Source of the DNA: Streptomyces albospinus
Lineage (GTDB): Bacteria > Actinomycetota > Actinomycetes > Streptomycetales > Streptomycetaceae
Direction of reading: 5' to 3'
Assembly (NCBI RefSeq): GCF_014648695.1
Contig: NZ_BMRP01000028.1
Coordinates: 25,037-85,202, forward strand
DNA length: 60,166 nt
Below the pieces are notes generated by a model that searched no databases, was not told the DNA's origin, and worked only from the letters and a program-made list of their open reading frames with translations. Positions 33,067 through 41,375 of this stretch are shown piece after piece; position 1 is the first letter of the stretch, and the number at the start of each line of letters is the position of its first letter. A program made the position numbers and the translations under genes.

Positions 33067-34449
33067 ATGCCCGCCCACACCACGCCGCCGATCAAGCACC
33101 TGGCTGCTCTGGCCTCGCTGGGCACCATGCCCGCCCTGCTCCGGCAACTCCGGGGCCTGGGCGGGTGCGGCCAGCCCATCCGCCTCGACGGTCACCGCAC
33201 CGAGATCCACCCCACCACCGGACAGATCCTCTCCGAGCTGCACGCCACCGACCTGCCCGCCGGCCACCTCCTGGTCCGCTGCAACAACCGCCGCACCACC
33301 CGGTGCCCCGCCTGCGCCGAGACCTACCGCCGCGACACCTACCAGCTCATCACCGCCGGGCTCCGCGGCGGCAAAGAAACCCCCGAACAAGTCGCCGCCC
33401 ACCCACGCGTGTTCGCCACATTCACCGCCCCGTCATTCGGCCCAGTCCACAACCGCCCTACGGGAACCAGCGGAACGGTCCGCCCCTGTCGCTGCGGCAC
33501 ACGGCACCCCGACGGCGCCCCTGAGCTGGGCACCGCACTCAACTCCGAGACGTACGACTACGAGTCGGCAGTGCTGTGGAACGCCCACGCCGGCGCCCTG
33601 TGGCGGCGCTTCTCGATCTACCTGCGGCGAGAGATCGCCAAGCGAGCGGGCCTGTCCCAACGGGCCTTCCGGCACCACGCTCGCGTGTCCTTCGCCAAGG
33701 TCGCCGAGTACCAAAAGCGCGGCGCAGTCCACTTCCACGCCGTGATCCGCCTCGACGGCCCGGCCGGCGGCGACACCTCGCCCCCCGCATGGGCCACCGC
33801 AGACCTCCTGACCGACGCCATCCAGGCCGCCACCACCAACGCCACCGTGCCGGGCCCAGTGGTCGATGGCAGGGCCCACACCTTCGCGTTCGGCAAGCAG
33901 CTCGACATCCGCCCGATCCGATCCGCGGACTTCGACGGCGGCACCGAGCTGACCGAACGCGCGGTAGCTGCGTACATCGCCAAGTACGCCACCAAGGGCG
34001 CCGAGACGGCCACGGGCACCCTGGACCGGCCACTCAAGTTCCTCGCCGAACTTGCCCAGCTCGACATCAGCGACCATGCACGCCGCATGATCCGCACCGC
34101 CTGGGCCCTCGGTGGACGGCGCGACCTGGAAGACCTCCGGCTACGCGCCTGGGCCCACATGCTCGGCTTCCGCGGCCACTTCTCCACCAAGACCCGTCGC
34201 TACTCGACCACGCTCGGCGCCCTCCGCACCGCCCGCGCCGAATGGCGACGGCTCCAAGCCCAAGCGAATTCCCCGGAGCCGGCCCCCGCCGACAACGACG
34301 AGACCACGCTCGTCCTCTCCCACTGGTCCTTCGCCGGAACCGGTCTCACCGCCGGCGAGTCCTGGCTCGCCACCACCATCCATCCCGACCCCAAACACGA
34401 CCGCGAACTCCACGCCGACCTCAACCCCGAAGGAGACAACCGCACATGA
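33067..34449 (+). CDS. Replication initiator, RepSA-like HUH endonuclease
   Basis: A 460-residue rolling-circle initiator. A Cys-rich segment (CNNRRTTRCPACAETY) lies near residue 75. The metal-binding HUH motif is VHFHAVI with His222 and His224, and the nicking Tyr is in AAYIAKYATKGA (Tyr303 or Tyr307). Such proteins nick the excised circle at the double-strand origin. AAGGAG lies before ATG 33,067, with a KorSA-type operator just upstream. Its stop overlaps the xis start (ATGA). Confidence 0.92.
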   Translation: MPAHTTPPIKHLAALASLGTMPALLRQLRGLGGCGQPIRLDGHRTEIHPTTGQILSELHATDLPAGHLLVRCNNRRTTRCPACAETYRRDTYQLITAGLRGGKETPEQVAAHPRVFATFTAPSFGPVHNRPTGTSGTVRPCRCGTRHPDGAPELGTALNSETYDYESAVLWNAHAGALWRRFSIYLRREIAKRAGLSQRAFRHHARVSFAKVAEYQKRGAVHFHAVIRLDGPAGGDTSPPAWATADLLTDAIQAATTNATVPGPVVDGRAHTFAFGKQLDIRPIRSADFDGGTELTERAVAAYIAKYATKGAETATGTLDRPLKFLAELAQLDISDHARRMIRTAWALGGRRDLEDLRLRAWAHMLGFRGHFSTKTRRYSTTLGALRTARAEWRRLQAQANSPEPAPADNDETTLVLSHWSFAGTGLTAGESWLATTIHPDPKHDRELHADLNPEGDNRT

Positions 34450-34634
34450 CCACCGCCACCGGGCAACTGCTGACCGTGCCGGAGGTCATGGCACGGCTGA
34501 AGTACGGACGCTCCAAGGTCTACGACCTCATCCGCTCCAAGCGCCTCACCTCGATCACCGAAGGCCGCTGCCGCCGAATCCCCGAGAACGCCTTGCAGGA
34601 CTACATCCGCGACCGGATCGAGGAGGCCGCCTGA
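34446..34634 (+). CDS. xis: Excisionase (Xis), MerR-like HTH
   Basis: A 62-residue DNA-bending protein that turns integrase toward excision. The HTH is LTVPEVMARLKYGRSKVYDL then IRSKRLTSITEGRCRRIPE, the typical excisionase-family layout. GAAGGAG precedes ATG 34,446, which overlaps the rep stop; the xis stop overlaps the int start. Rep, xis and int thus form a tightly coupled operon, as in pSAM2. Confidence 0.9.
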   Translation: MTTATGQLLTVPEVMARLKYGRSKVYDLIRSKRLTSITEGRCRRIPENALQDYIRDRIEEAA

Positions 34635-35785
34635 TGCCCCCACAGCGCAAGCGGAACCCCAACGGGGCCGGCACCATCACCCAGCGCAAGGACGGCCGAT
34701 ACCAAGCTGCCGTGTACGTCCTCCAACCCGACGGCACCCGCGCCCGCAAGTACGCCTACGGCAAGACCTGGACCGAATGCGACGCCAAGCGCCGCGAACT
34801 CCTCGACAAGGTGGACCAGGGCGTACCCGTGCCCACCAGGTCGGCCAAGCTCGCCGAATGGCTGCCCTACTGGCTCGACAACGTGATCAAGCCTCGTCGG
34901 AAGCTCAGCACGTACGACAAGTACGAGTCGCATGCCCGGCTCTACCTTGTGCCCATGCTCGGCGCGAAGCGGCTCGAATCCCTCGGCGTCGCGGATGTCC
35001 GCCGTTTCCTCGTCCGCCTGGAGAAGCAGACCACGGCGGCAACGGCCAAGGAATCGCATCGAGTTCTGCGCTCGGCGTTGTCCTCGGCCTGCCGTGAGGA
35101 GCTGATCACACGCAACGTCGCGAAGCTCGTCGAGCCGCCCCGCACCGACTCACGGGAGGTGAAGCCCTGGACGCTGAACGAGACGTTGGACTTTCTTGCC
35201 GCTGCCCGCACTGATCCGCTCTACGCGGCCTTCGTGCTGGCTATCGCAATGGGCCTCCGTCGGGGAGAGATCGTCGGTCTCCGCTGGACAGACATCGATC
35301 TCGACAGCCGCGTTCTCTACGTCCGCCAGCAGACGCAACGCCGCCGTGGTGTCTTGTACGACGACGATCCGAAGAGCCGTCGCCGTCGTGCCGTCCCGCT
35401 GCCCGCGCTGTGCATCGCGCCGCTTCGCTGGCACCGGATGCGGCAGGCCGATGTACGAGCCAAGGCGGGGGAGAGGTGGCGGGAGGCCGGCTACGTCTTC
35501 ACGACTCGCACAGGTCGCCCCGTCGAGCCGCGGAACGTCTACCGTTCCTTCACCCGTGTCGCCGCTTCCGCCGGCCTCCGCGTGGTCCGGCTGCACGACG
35601 CTCGGCACGGCACGGCCACGCTCCTCACGGCGGCCGGAGTTGCGCCCCGCGTGGTGATGGAGATCCTGGGGCACTCGCAGATCAGCATCACCATGGACGT
35701 GTACACACACGTGGTGCAGGACACCCAACGTGAGGCCATGAGCCACATGGACCGGCTGTTGAGGAGGCGTCCCGGTCGCCAGTGA
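34634..35785 (+). CDS. int: Tyrosine-recombinase integrase of the AICE
   Basis: A 383-residue integrase that recombines attP with the tRNA-Arg 3' end. It has an N-terminal arm-binding region, a core-binding SAM-like domain (~60-160) and a catalytic domain with Arg209 (GLRRGE), His321-x-x-Arg324 (LHDARH), His347 (GHSQ) and Tyr357 (DVYTH). All catalytic residues are present and the length is normal, so it is probably active. ATG overlaps the xis stop. It is transcribed toward attR, 67 bp away, across arm-site repeats and a terminator. Confidence 0.95.
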   Translation: MPPQRKRNPNGAGTITQRKDGRYQAAVYVLQPDGTRARKYAYGKTWTECDAKRRELLDKVDQGVPVPTRSAKLAEWLPYWLDNVIKPRRKLSTYDKYESHARLYLVPMLGAKRLESLGVADVRRFLVRLEKQTTAATAKESHRVLRSALSSACREELITRNVAKLVEPPRTDSREVKPWTLNETLDFLAAARTDPLYAAFVLAIAMGLRRGEIVGLRWTDIDLDSRVLYVRQQTQRRRGVLYDDDPKSRRRRAVPLPALCIAPLRWHRMRQADVRAKAGERWREAGYVFTTRTGRPVEPRNVYRSFTRVAASAGLRVVRLHDARHGTATLLTAAGVAPRVVMEILGHSQISITMDVYTHVVQDTQREAMSHMDRLLRRRPGRQ

Positions 35786-35792
35786 CCGCACC

Positions 35793-35816
35793 CGTTGATG
35801 TCAGGTGTGGATGTCA
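35793..35816. repeat. Right arm-type site pair
   Basis: CGTTGATGTCAG, 3 nt, TGGATGTCA: the same as at 23,006-23,029. It begins 8 bp after the int stop and ends 35 bp before the att core. Confidence 0.65.
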
Positions 35817-35848
35817 AAGGCCACCTAGGAACGTTCCTAGGTGGCCTT
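35817..35848. terminator. Perfect 32-bp palindrome, int / tRNA terminator
   Basis: A perfect palindrome with half-site AAGGCCACCTAGGAAC. It lies between int (plus) and the tRNA-Arg 3' end (minus), so it probably terminates both. Confidence 0.8.
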
Positions 35849-35851
35849 CCT

Positions 35852-35898
35852 GCTGGTGCCCCCGGGCAGATTCGAACTGCCGACACCCGCTTTAGGAG
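35852..35898. other. attR of the AICE
   Basis: The 47-bp repeat identical to attL. It overlaps the 3' half of the intact tRNA-Arg, so integration restored the tRNA gene. Confidence 0.9.
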
Positions 35899-35929
35899 AG
35901 CGGTGCTCTATCCCCTGAGCTACGGAGGC
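35854..35929 (-). tRNA. tRNA-Arg (anticodon CCU)
   Basis: A complete cloverleaf: acceptor GCCTCCG/CGGGGGC, D stem GCTC/GAGC, anticodon stem CCGCT/AGCGG with loop CTCCTAA, T stem GGCAG/CTGCC with TTCGAAT, and encoded CCA. It is the insertion site of the island. The present 3' half came with the AICE. Confidence 0.95.
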
Positions 35930-36021
35930 GGGGGGATCTGGGTGATCCGATCCGGCGACAAGCGTAGCGGATGGCGGGTGGGGGGCGTGGAGTGCGGGGC
36001 TTTGTGGTGAGCCGTGGGTGG

Positions 36022-36306
36022 TCAGCCGATGTGCCAGCTGAGGGTGCCGTCGGCGGCGGTGAGTGCGGCGAGGAGGAGAAGGTCGGCGGCGCCGAGGGCG
36101 ATGCCCAGGAGGGCGCGTCCGCGGCGGTTGGTGCCGCGGGTCAGGGCGAGGGTGCCGAGGACCAGGGCGCAGGGGCCCAGCACGATGTTCAGGACCAGGG
36201 TGCCGAGCAGGCCCAGGATGAAGGAGGCCACGGCCATGCCGTCCGCGTGGGAGCGGGCGGGGCGGGCGGGCTCGGCGGTCCCGTGGGTGTTGGTGGCGGT
36301 GCTCAT
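36022..36306 (-). CDS. DUF4190 small membrane protein
   Basis: Encodes 94 residues: a hydrophilic N-terminal ~22 residues, then two membrane helices separated by a loop with GTLALTRGTNRRGRALLGIA, the typical DUF4190 layout. Function is unknown for the family. ATG 36,306 overlaps the stop of the upstream small membrane gene, so the two form an operon, divergent from a TetR gene. Confidence 0.85.
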   Translation of the reverse strand: MSTATNTHGTAEPARPARSHADGMAVASFILGLLGTLVLNIVLGPCALVLGTLALTRGTNRRGRALLGIALGAADLLLLAALTAADGTLSWHIG

Positions 36307-36467
36307 CGGGTGGCTCCCTCGGCCCGGTGGCGGCGCTCGCGTACGGAGAAGATGATCAGCCAGGTGGCGATGGCGGCGGCGGCGACGAGGGTGACGGGGA
36401 GGGGGAGGTGTGCCGCGGTGCCCAGCGCGATCCCCATCAGGAGGAGGGCTGCGACGAGGAAGAGCAT
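36303..36467 (-). CDS. Small two-helix membrane protein
   Basis: Encodes 54 residues from ATG 36,467, chosen because AAGGAAG precedes it closely; an upstream ATG at 36,509 would add 14 unlikely residues. Two hydrophobic helices (MLFLVAALLLMGIALGTAAH and TLVAAAAIATWLIIF) and a basic tail RERRHR. It is coupled to the DUF4190 gene by overlap. The function is unknown. Confidence 0.7.
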   Translation of the reverse strand: MLFLVAALLLMGIALGTAAHLPLPVTLVAAAAIATWLIIFSVRERRHRAEGATR

Positions 36468-36494
36468 GATCTTCCTTTCGGAATTCGGAGGACA

Positions 36495-36563
36495 GTTGTT
36501 CACTGACATCTTCAGTCTACGACTGTGCGGGAGTGGAATGGTTCGGAGAACGGTTGTTTACTG
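36495..36563. promoter_or_regulatory. Direct repeats in the divergent region, candidate TetR sites
   Basis: GTTGTTCACTG (36,495-36,505) and GTTGTTTACTG (36,553-36,563) differ by one base and lie 58 bp apart between the small membrane genes and the TetR gene. They could be binding sites for that regulator. Confidence 0.4.
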
Positions 36564-36569
36564 GATGAC

Positions 36570-37220
36570 ATGAGTCACAGTGTGGGTGGAGTCCGGCAGG
36601 CCCAGAAGCAGAAGACCCGTCAGGCGCTCCTCGATGCGGCGCTCGGGCTGCTGGAGGAGCAGAGCCTGAGCAGTCTGGGGCTGCGCGAGGTGACGCGGGT
36701 GGTGGGCATCGCCCCGACCGCGTTCTACCGGCACTTCCGGGATCTGGGGGAGCTGGGCGTGGCGCTGGTCGAGGAGGCGCTGGGGAGTCTGCACGCCATG
36801 GTGCGCGCGATCCTCGTCGAGCAGGCCGGGGCGGAGGAGCGGATAGACCGTACGGTCGCGGTCGTCGAGCGGCATGTGCGGGAACACCCCGCCCACGTGC
36901 GGTTCGTGGCGCGTGAGCGGCACGGCGGTGTGCGGGCCGTGCGGCAGGCGATTGCGGGGGAGCTGGCACGGTTCACGGAGGAGGTTGCGGAGGTGCTCAA
37001 GTCGCAGCCGGTGTCGGCGGGTTGGCGGGACGAGGACATGCGGATGCTGGCCGAGCTGTATGTGGACCGGCTGGTGACGACGGCCGCGGAGCTGATCGAT
37101 GCGGCGGAGGACGGGGCGGAGGGGGCGGCGGAAGAGGTCGTGTCGCGGTCGCGGCGGCAGCTGCGGCTGATCAGTATCGGGCGGCGCCACTGGAAGGAGG
37201 AGGGAGGGGAGGTGGTGTAA
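36570..37220 (+). CDS. TetR-family regulator, FabR-like
   Basis: Encodes 216 residues. The HTH LGLREVTRVVGIAPTAFYRH and the following HFRDLGELGVALVEEALGSL strongly resemble FabR-type regulators of fatty acid desaturation. The ligand domain keeps the HPAHVRFVARERHGG segment typical of that group. ATG 36,570. It is divergent from the DUF4190 operon, and its 3' end overlaps the convergent protease gene by 50 bp. FabR-type regulators usually control lipid genes, but no desaturase gene is adjacent, so the target is open. Confidence 0.88.
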   Translation: MSHSVGGVRQAQKQKTRQALLDAALGLLEEQSLSSLGLREVTRVVGIAPTAFYRHFRDLGELGVALVEEALGSLHAMVRAILVEQAGAEERIDRTVAVVERHVREHPAHVRFVARERHGGVRAVRQAIAGELARFTEEVAEVLKSQPVSAGWRDEDMRMLAELYVDRLVTTAAELIDAAEDGAEGAAEEVVSRSRRQLRLISIGRRHWKEEGGEVV

Positions 37221-38577
37221 GGGGAGGGGGTGTGAGGGGCGGCAGGGGGAGGGGAGGTGGGGCGGGCGGGTCCGGGGGGAGTTGCCGGGGGTGGGCGGGG
37301 GTGACGCGTACGCGGTAGGTGCCGTCCGTGTTCTCGGCGAGGACGGTGACGGTGACGCCGCTCGTGTGGTCCCTGAAGGTCTGGCCGGGGCGGAAGGGGG
37401 CGTCCGTCAGGTCCGGGTCGACGTTGGGGGCCCCGGTGTAGCAGCCGCGGCTGTGCGGGGTGGCGTCGATGACGCGGATGGGCGCGTGGCCCGTGCGGAC
37501 GTCGGTGGCCACGTGGTAGATGAGGACGCCGGGGCGGCAGACGATCGGGTCGAGCAGGCCGCTGGTGCGGGCCTCGACGACGAAGCCGCTGTGCGGGCCG
37601 GTCGGGATGATGACGATCTTGGTGCCGCCGGGCGTGGAGACCGGGGTGAGGGTGTGGTCGGCGGGCGTTCCGCCGGTGGGTGCGCAGTGCACCTGGCCGG
37701 GGGTGAGCCAGCCCATCTTCCACTTGTGCCAGCCGAGGAAGTCGTTGGTCGGTCCCCAGTCCTCGTCCATCGGGTCCCAGTGGCCGACCGGGGTCGGGCC
37801 GTCCCGGTCCTCGGTGAAATAGAGGTCGGGCAGGCCGAAGGAATGGGCGTTCTCGTGGTTGATGACCCGGAAGGCGCTCAGCCCGGTCTGCCGGCTCCAG
37901 ATGAACGACACGTTCGTGAACGGCTTCCCGCGGCCGGTCTTCAGGCCCAGGTCGCTGCCGCTGAAGGTCACCGACAGGACCGTACGGGTGGCCGGCGGGC
38001 CCGCGTTGGGGGTGGTGATGATGTTGATGACGTCGTAGTCGCGGAAATCCACGTACGGGTCGACGGCGTGCACGATCTCCCGGGAGAGCGCGTGGTAGCC
38101 GCTGTTCGAGGACGGGTCGAACTCGGCGCCGCGGGTGATGCCGTACTCCTCCAGGGGGCGGGACATCCGCAGCCATCGGAAGAAGGGGCGGGGGACGTAG
38201 TTCAGTCGGCCGTACGAGCTGGTGCGGAAGTAGTCCGTGGCGGCCGGGAAGAACTCGGCGAAGCGGGCCATGGGCGACAGCCGGGCGGGGGCGTCCGGGA
38301 AGTCGACGAAGAGCGTGAGGGCCCGGACGGTGCCGGAGGAGTGGGCGAAGCCGGCGGGGGTGGGGGCGGCTTCGGAGACGTCGTCGCTGATGCCGCGCAG
38401 GGCGCAGGGGCCGGCGGGCGGAGCGCCGGCGGCGGGCCGTAGCGCGGCGGCGGGGTGCGAGGGCGGGGTGCCGGCGGCGGGCGGTAGGGCGACGGCGCCG
38501 GGGTGCGAGGACAGAACGACGGCAGCGGCCACGGTGGTCGCGCCTGCGGCCAGTGCCGCGCAGAGCTTCTGCCTCAT
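37171..38577 (-). CDS. Secreted M6-like (immune inhibitor A type) metalloprotease
   Basis: A 468-residue exported protease. The signal peptide is MRQKLCAALAAGATTVAAAV, then a Pro/Ala-rich stretch to residue ~60. The zinc site HENAHSFGLPD (His241-Glu242-His245, third ligand Asp251) fits the HExxHxxGxxD pattern of gluzincin/metzincin-like M6 enzymes. A beta-rich C-terminal part and a Pro-rich tail follow. The tail overlaps the 3' end of the TetR gene. ATG 38,577 gives the signal peptide; longer starts do not. Confidence 0.85.
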   Translation of the reverse strand: MRQKLCAALAAGATTVAAAVVLSSHPGAVALPPAAGTPPSHPAAALRPAAGAPPAGPCALRGISDDVSEAAPTPAGFAHSSGTVRALTLFVDFPDAPARLSPMARFAEFFPAATDYFRTSSYGRLNYVPRPFFRWLRMSRPLEEYGITRGAEFDPSSNSGYHALSREIVHAVDPYVDFRDYDVINIITTPNAGPPATRTVLSVTFSGSDLGLKTGRGKPFTNVSFIWSRQTGLSAFRVINHENAHSFGLPDLYFTEDRDGPTPVGHWDPMDEDWGPTNDFLGWHKWKMGWLTPGQVHCAPTGGTPADHTLTPVSTPGGTKIVIIPTGPHSGFVVEARTSGLLDPIVCRPGVLIYHVATDVRTGHAPIRVIDATPHSRGCYTGAPNVDPDLTDAPFRPGQTFRDHTSGVTVTVLAENTDGTYRVRVTPAHPRQLPPDPPAPPPLPLPPLTPPPLTPPPLPPPSSGAARY

Positions 38578-38808
38578 GCTTTTCAGCTTGCGGCGGGGGA
38601 TCTTGACCGGCGCGCGGGGCTGCGTCAAATGGAGGGTCGCCGGGGGGCGGCGTGTCGGTCCGGCGGGGGTTCGGCCATGAGTGGCCCACGTCACAGGGTG
38701 GCCGGAAATATCCGGGGAGACGGTCCCCGTTTAACCGTGCGTGGGGCGAACCGGGGAACGCATCCCCGGTTCGTGCGTCCAGGAGTGACGAGAGAGGAGT
38801 GTGCCGAC

Positions 38809-39489
38809 GTGATCGCTTCGCTGCGTTGCGGTACGGGTGCGCAGCCCCGGCTGCGGGCCGATGCGCTGCGCAACCGGGAGCGGATCATCGCAGCCGCCCG
38901 GGAGACGATGGTCGAGTTCGGGGCCGAGGTCCCGTTCGATGAAATCGCTCGACGTGCGGGTGTCGGCAATGCGACGCTTTATCGTCACTTCGCGGATCGC
39001 CAGGAGTTGATCCACCACGTCACGCTCTCCGTCATGTCCCGTACCGCGGACCGCGCGGAGAGTGCCCTCGCCGAGGAGCCAGATGCCTTTGAAGCGCTGC
39101 GGCGCTTTGTCCACGCTGCGGTGGAGGAGCGGATCGGGGCGCTGTGCACGCTGCTCTCGGACGGCATCGACCCGGCCCATCCCGATCTGCTCGCCGCGAG
39201 CGAGCGCCTGGAGGCGGCCGTCGAGGCCGTCATGGGCGCCGCGCGCGACAGCGGCCAGCTGCGCACCGACATCGCCGTCGGTGATCTGATGGTCGCGCTC
39301 ACCCAGCTCACCCGCCCGCTGCCGGGATGGGGGTACCCCCGGACGAAGTCTGGGGGAGGCTGTCTCGACTTCGACAAGTTCGTGCACCGGCATCTCCAGT
39401 TGTTCCTGGACGGTCTGCGGGCGCCCGGCCGGTCCGAACTTCCCGGATCCGCCGCCACGTTGGAGGACCTGAGGCACCACCGCCCGTGA
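38809..39489 (+). CDS. TetR-family regulator next to an MFS exporter
   Basis: Encodes 226 residues from GTG 38,809 with AGGAG upstream. The HTH is VPFDEIARRAGVGNATLYRH. Near residue 175 an in-frame insert GWGYPRTKSGGGC is encoded by a palindromic small repeat (nt 39,329-39,356), a type scattered in Streptomyces genomes. It sits 190 bp before an EmrB/QacA-type exporter gene on the same strand, the usual layout for a repressor of drug efflux. Whether the insert impairs ligand binding is unknown. Confidence 0.88.
   Translation: MIASLRCGTGAQPRLRADALRNRERIIAAARETMVEFGAEVPFDEIARRAGVGNATLYRHFADRQELIHHVTLSVMSRTADRAESALAEEPDAFEALRRFVHAAVEERIGALCTLLSDGIDPAHPDLLAASERLEAAVEAVMGAARDSGQLRTDIAVGDLMVALTQLTRPLPGWGYPRTKSGGGCLDFDKFVHRHLQLFLDGLRAPGRSELPGSAATLEDLRHHRP
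39329..39356. repeat. Palindromic Streptomyces small repeat inside a coding region
   Basis: GGGGGTACCCCC (39,329-39,340) is a perfect palindrome overlapping a second hairpin CCCCCGGAC/GTCTGGGGG (39,336-39,356). I recall this GGTACCCCCGGACGAAGTCT element from intergenic Streptomyces DNA. Here it is in frame within a TetR gene. Confidence 0.65.
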
Positions 39490-39678
39490 GCCCGTAGCGC
39501 TCGCCGGCCCCGTAGGACCACACGGGGCCGTCCGCGCGGTGGCGCGTCCCTGCCGGCCGCCGCGTCCGTCCTGTCGTCCCGATTCCCTGTCCCGTCGCAC
39601 GTCCGTCCCGCGCGAGACGCCCGTCCCGTGGAACACCGTCCCGTTATTCGCTCACCGCACCACTAGGTGGATCTCGCC

Positions 39679-41205
39679 ATGCCTGAAACAGCCAACCACG
39701 TCGATCCGCGGCGCTGGAAAGCGCTCATATTCATCGCCCTCGCGCAGCTGATGGTCGTCCTCGACGCGACGATCGTGAACATCGCGCTGCCCTCCGCCCA
39801 GACGGACCTCGGCATCAGCGACGCCAACCGGCAGTGGGTCATCACGGCCTATGCGCTGGCCTTCGGCGGGCTGCTGCTCTTCGGCGGCCGGGTGGCCGAT
39901 CTGTGGGGACGGCGGCGCACCTTCATCGTCGGGCTCGTCGGCTTCGCGGTCGCCTCCGCGCTCGGCGGGGCCGCGGTCAACGAAGGGATGCTGCTGGGCG
40001 CGCGGGCGTTGCAGGGCGTCTTCGGTGCGCTGCTGGCGCCGTCGGCGCTGTCGCTGCTGGCGGTGACCTTCACCGAAGCCCGGGAGCGCGCCAAGGCGTT
40101 CGGCATCTTCGGTGCGATCGCCGGTGGCGGTGGCGCGGTCGGGCTGATCCTCGGCGGTGTGCTGACCGAGTACATGAACTGGCGCTGGACCTTCTTCGTG
40201 AACATCCCGTTCGCGGTGATCGCCGCGACCGGTGCCGTCCTGGTGATCCGCGAGCCCGCAGAGGGCCGCAACCCCTCCCGGCTGGACGTCCCCGGCGTCA
40301 TCCTGGCCACGCTCGGCCTGGTCTCGCTGGTCTACGGCTTCACCCGGGTCGAGTCGGACGGCTGGCTGGGGAACCGGCCGCTGGCGCTGTTCGCCGCGGC
40401 GGCGGTGCTGCTGCTGGCGTTCGTCCTGGTCGAGTCCAGGGTGAAGGCGCCGCTGCTGCCGCTGCGGGTGGTCGCCGAGCGGAACCGCGCCGGTGTCTAC
40501 GCGTCGCTGGGCCTGGCCGTGATCGGCATGTTCGGTCTCTTCCTCTTCCTGACCTACTACCTCCAGATCGTGAAGGGCTACACGCCGGTCGTGACCGGTC
40601 TGGCCTTCCTCCCGATGGTCGCGGGCATGATCACCGGCTCGACGCAGATCGGCGCCCGGCTGATGACCCGGGTCCGGCCGCGGTACCTGATGGCGCCCGG
40701 CTTCACGGTCGCCGCGCTCGGCATGCTGGTCCTGAGCCAGATCGACCTGGACACGTCCTACCCGGCGCTGATCCTGCCCGGCTTCGTGCTGATGGGCCTC
40801 GGGATGGGTACCGCGTTCATGCCGGCGATGTCGCTGGCCACGCACGGCGTGCAGCCGCGCGACGCCGGTGTCGCCTCCGCGATGGTCAACACCTCGCAGC
40901 AGGTGGGCGGCGCGATCGGTACCGCCCTGCTGAACACCATCGCGGCCAGCGCCACCACCGCCTACGCCACCGCGCACGCGGCCGGGGCGCGGTCGGCGGA
41001 TCTGCTCAAGCTCCAGTCGATGGTGCACGGCTACACCACGGCCATCTGGTGGGCGGTCGGCATCCTGGCGCTGGCGGCGGTGATCGCCTTCACCTTCATC
41101 AACACCGGGCGGCCGGGTGCCGGTTCGCCGGCCGCCGCGTCGGACGAGGACGCCGCCGCGGGTGCGGCCGAGGCGGATGCGCAGATTCCGGTGATGGTGC
41201 ACTGA
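39679..41205 (+). CDS. MFS multidrug exporter, DHA2 (EmrB/QacA) family
   Basis: A 508-residue, 14-helix proton-drug antiporter. Motif D1 LDATIVNIALPSAQTDLG in helix 1, motif A GGRVADLWGRRR after helix 2, and motif C GGGGAVGLILGGVL in helix 5 are intact. ATG 39,679 follows AGGTGG at proper spacing; an in-frame GTG 12 nt upstream is less likely. Probably regulated by the upstream TetR. The drug substrate cannot be read from sequence. Confidence 0.93.
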   Translation: MPETANHVDPRRWKALIFIALAQLMVVLDATIVNIALPSAQTDLGISDANRQWVITAYALAFGGLLLFGGRVADLWGRRRTFIVGLVGFAVASALGGAAVNEGMLLGARALQGVFGALLAPSALSLLAVTFTEARERAKAFGIFGAIAGGGGAVGLILGGVLTEYMNWRWTFFVNIPFAVIAATGAVLVIREPAEGRNPSRLDVPGVILATLGLVSLVYGFTRVESDGWLGNRPLALFAAAAVLLLAFVLVESRVKAPLLPLRVVAERNRAGVYASLGLAVIGMFGLFLFLTYYLQIVKGYTPVVTGLAFLPMVAGMITGSTQIGARLMTRVRPRYLMAPGFTVAALGMLVLSQIDLDTSYPALILPGFVLMGLGMGTAFMPAMSLATHGVQPRDAGVASAMVNTSQQVGGAIGTALLNTIAASATTAYATAHAAGARSADLLKLQSMVHGYTTAIWWAVGILALAAVIAFTFINTGRPGAGSPAAASDEDAAAGAAEADAQIPVMVH

Positions 41206-41375
41206 GCGGGCGCGAAGCCGTACGGGGCGGGTACGGGGGCGCCGGGACCTCCTGAAGGGCGCGTACGCCACAGGGCGCCGACGGCGCGCGTACGCCCCCG
41301 CGCCCCCGGCCCCCTCCACCTCGAAACCACTCGATCGCGTGCCTCTGCGCCGGCCTCCCTTGGTGCCGCTGAACG

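Larger units (their letters stand above)
22876..35898. mobile_element. pSAM2-like AICE with Mrr-NACHT cargo
   Basis: A 13.0-kb integrative element between 47-bp perfect direct repeats (22,876-22,922 and 35,852-35,898) at the 3' end of tRNA-Arg(CCU). Order from attL: IS5-like remnant, Mrr-NACHT gene, long inverted repeat, two paralogous small genes, Pif-like Nudix gene (all three minus), KorSA-like GntR gene, conserved small gene, FtsK-like translocase, Spd/transfer genes, RepSA-like initiator, xis, int, attR with the intact tRNA. All core AICE modules appear intact, so excision and transfer are plausible. Confidence 0.88.

Noticed and set aside
39652..41319. A 555-residue minus-strand frame across the MFS exporter
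   Set aside because: Antisense to a complete 14-helix transporter with all motifs; composition typical of an antisense frame.
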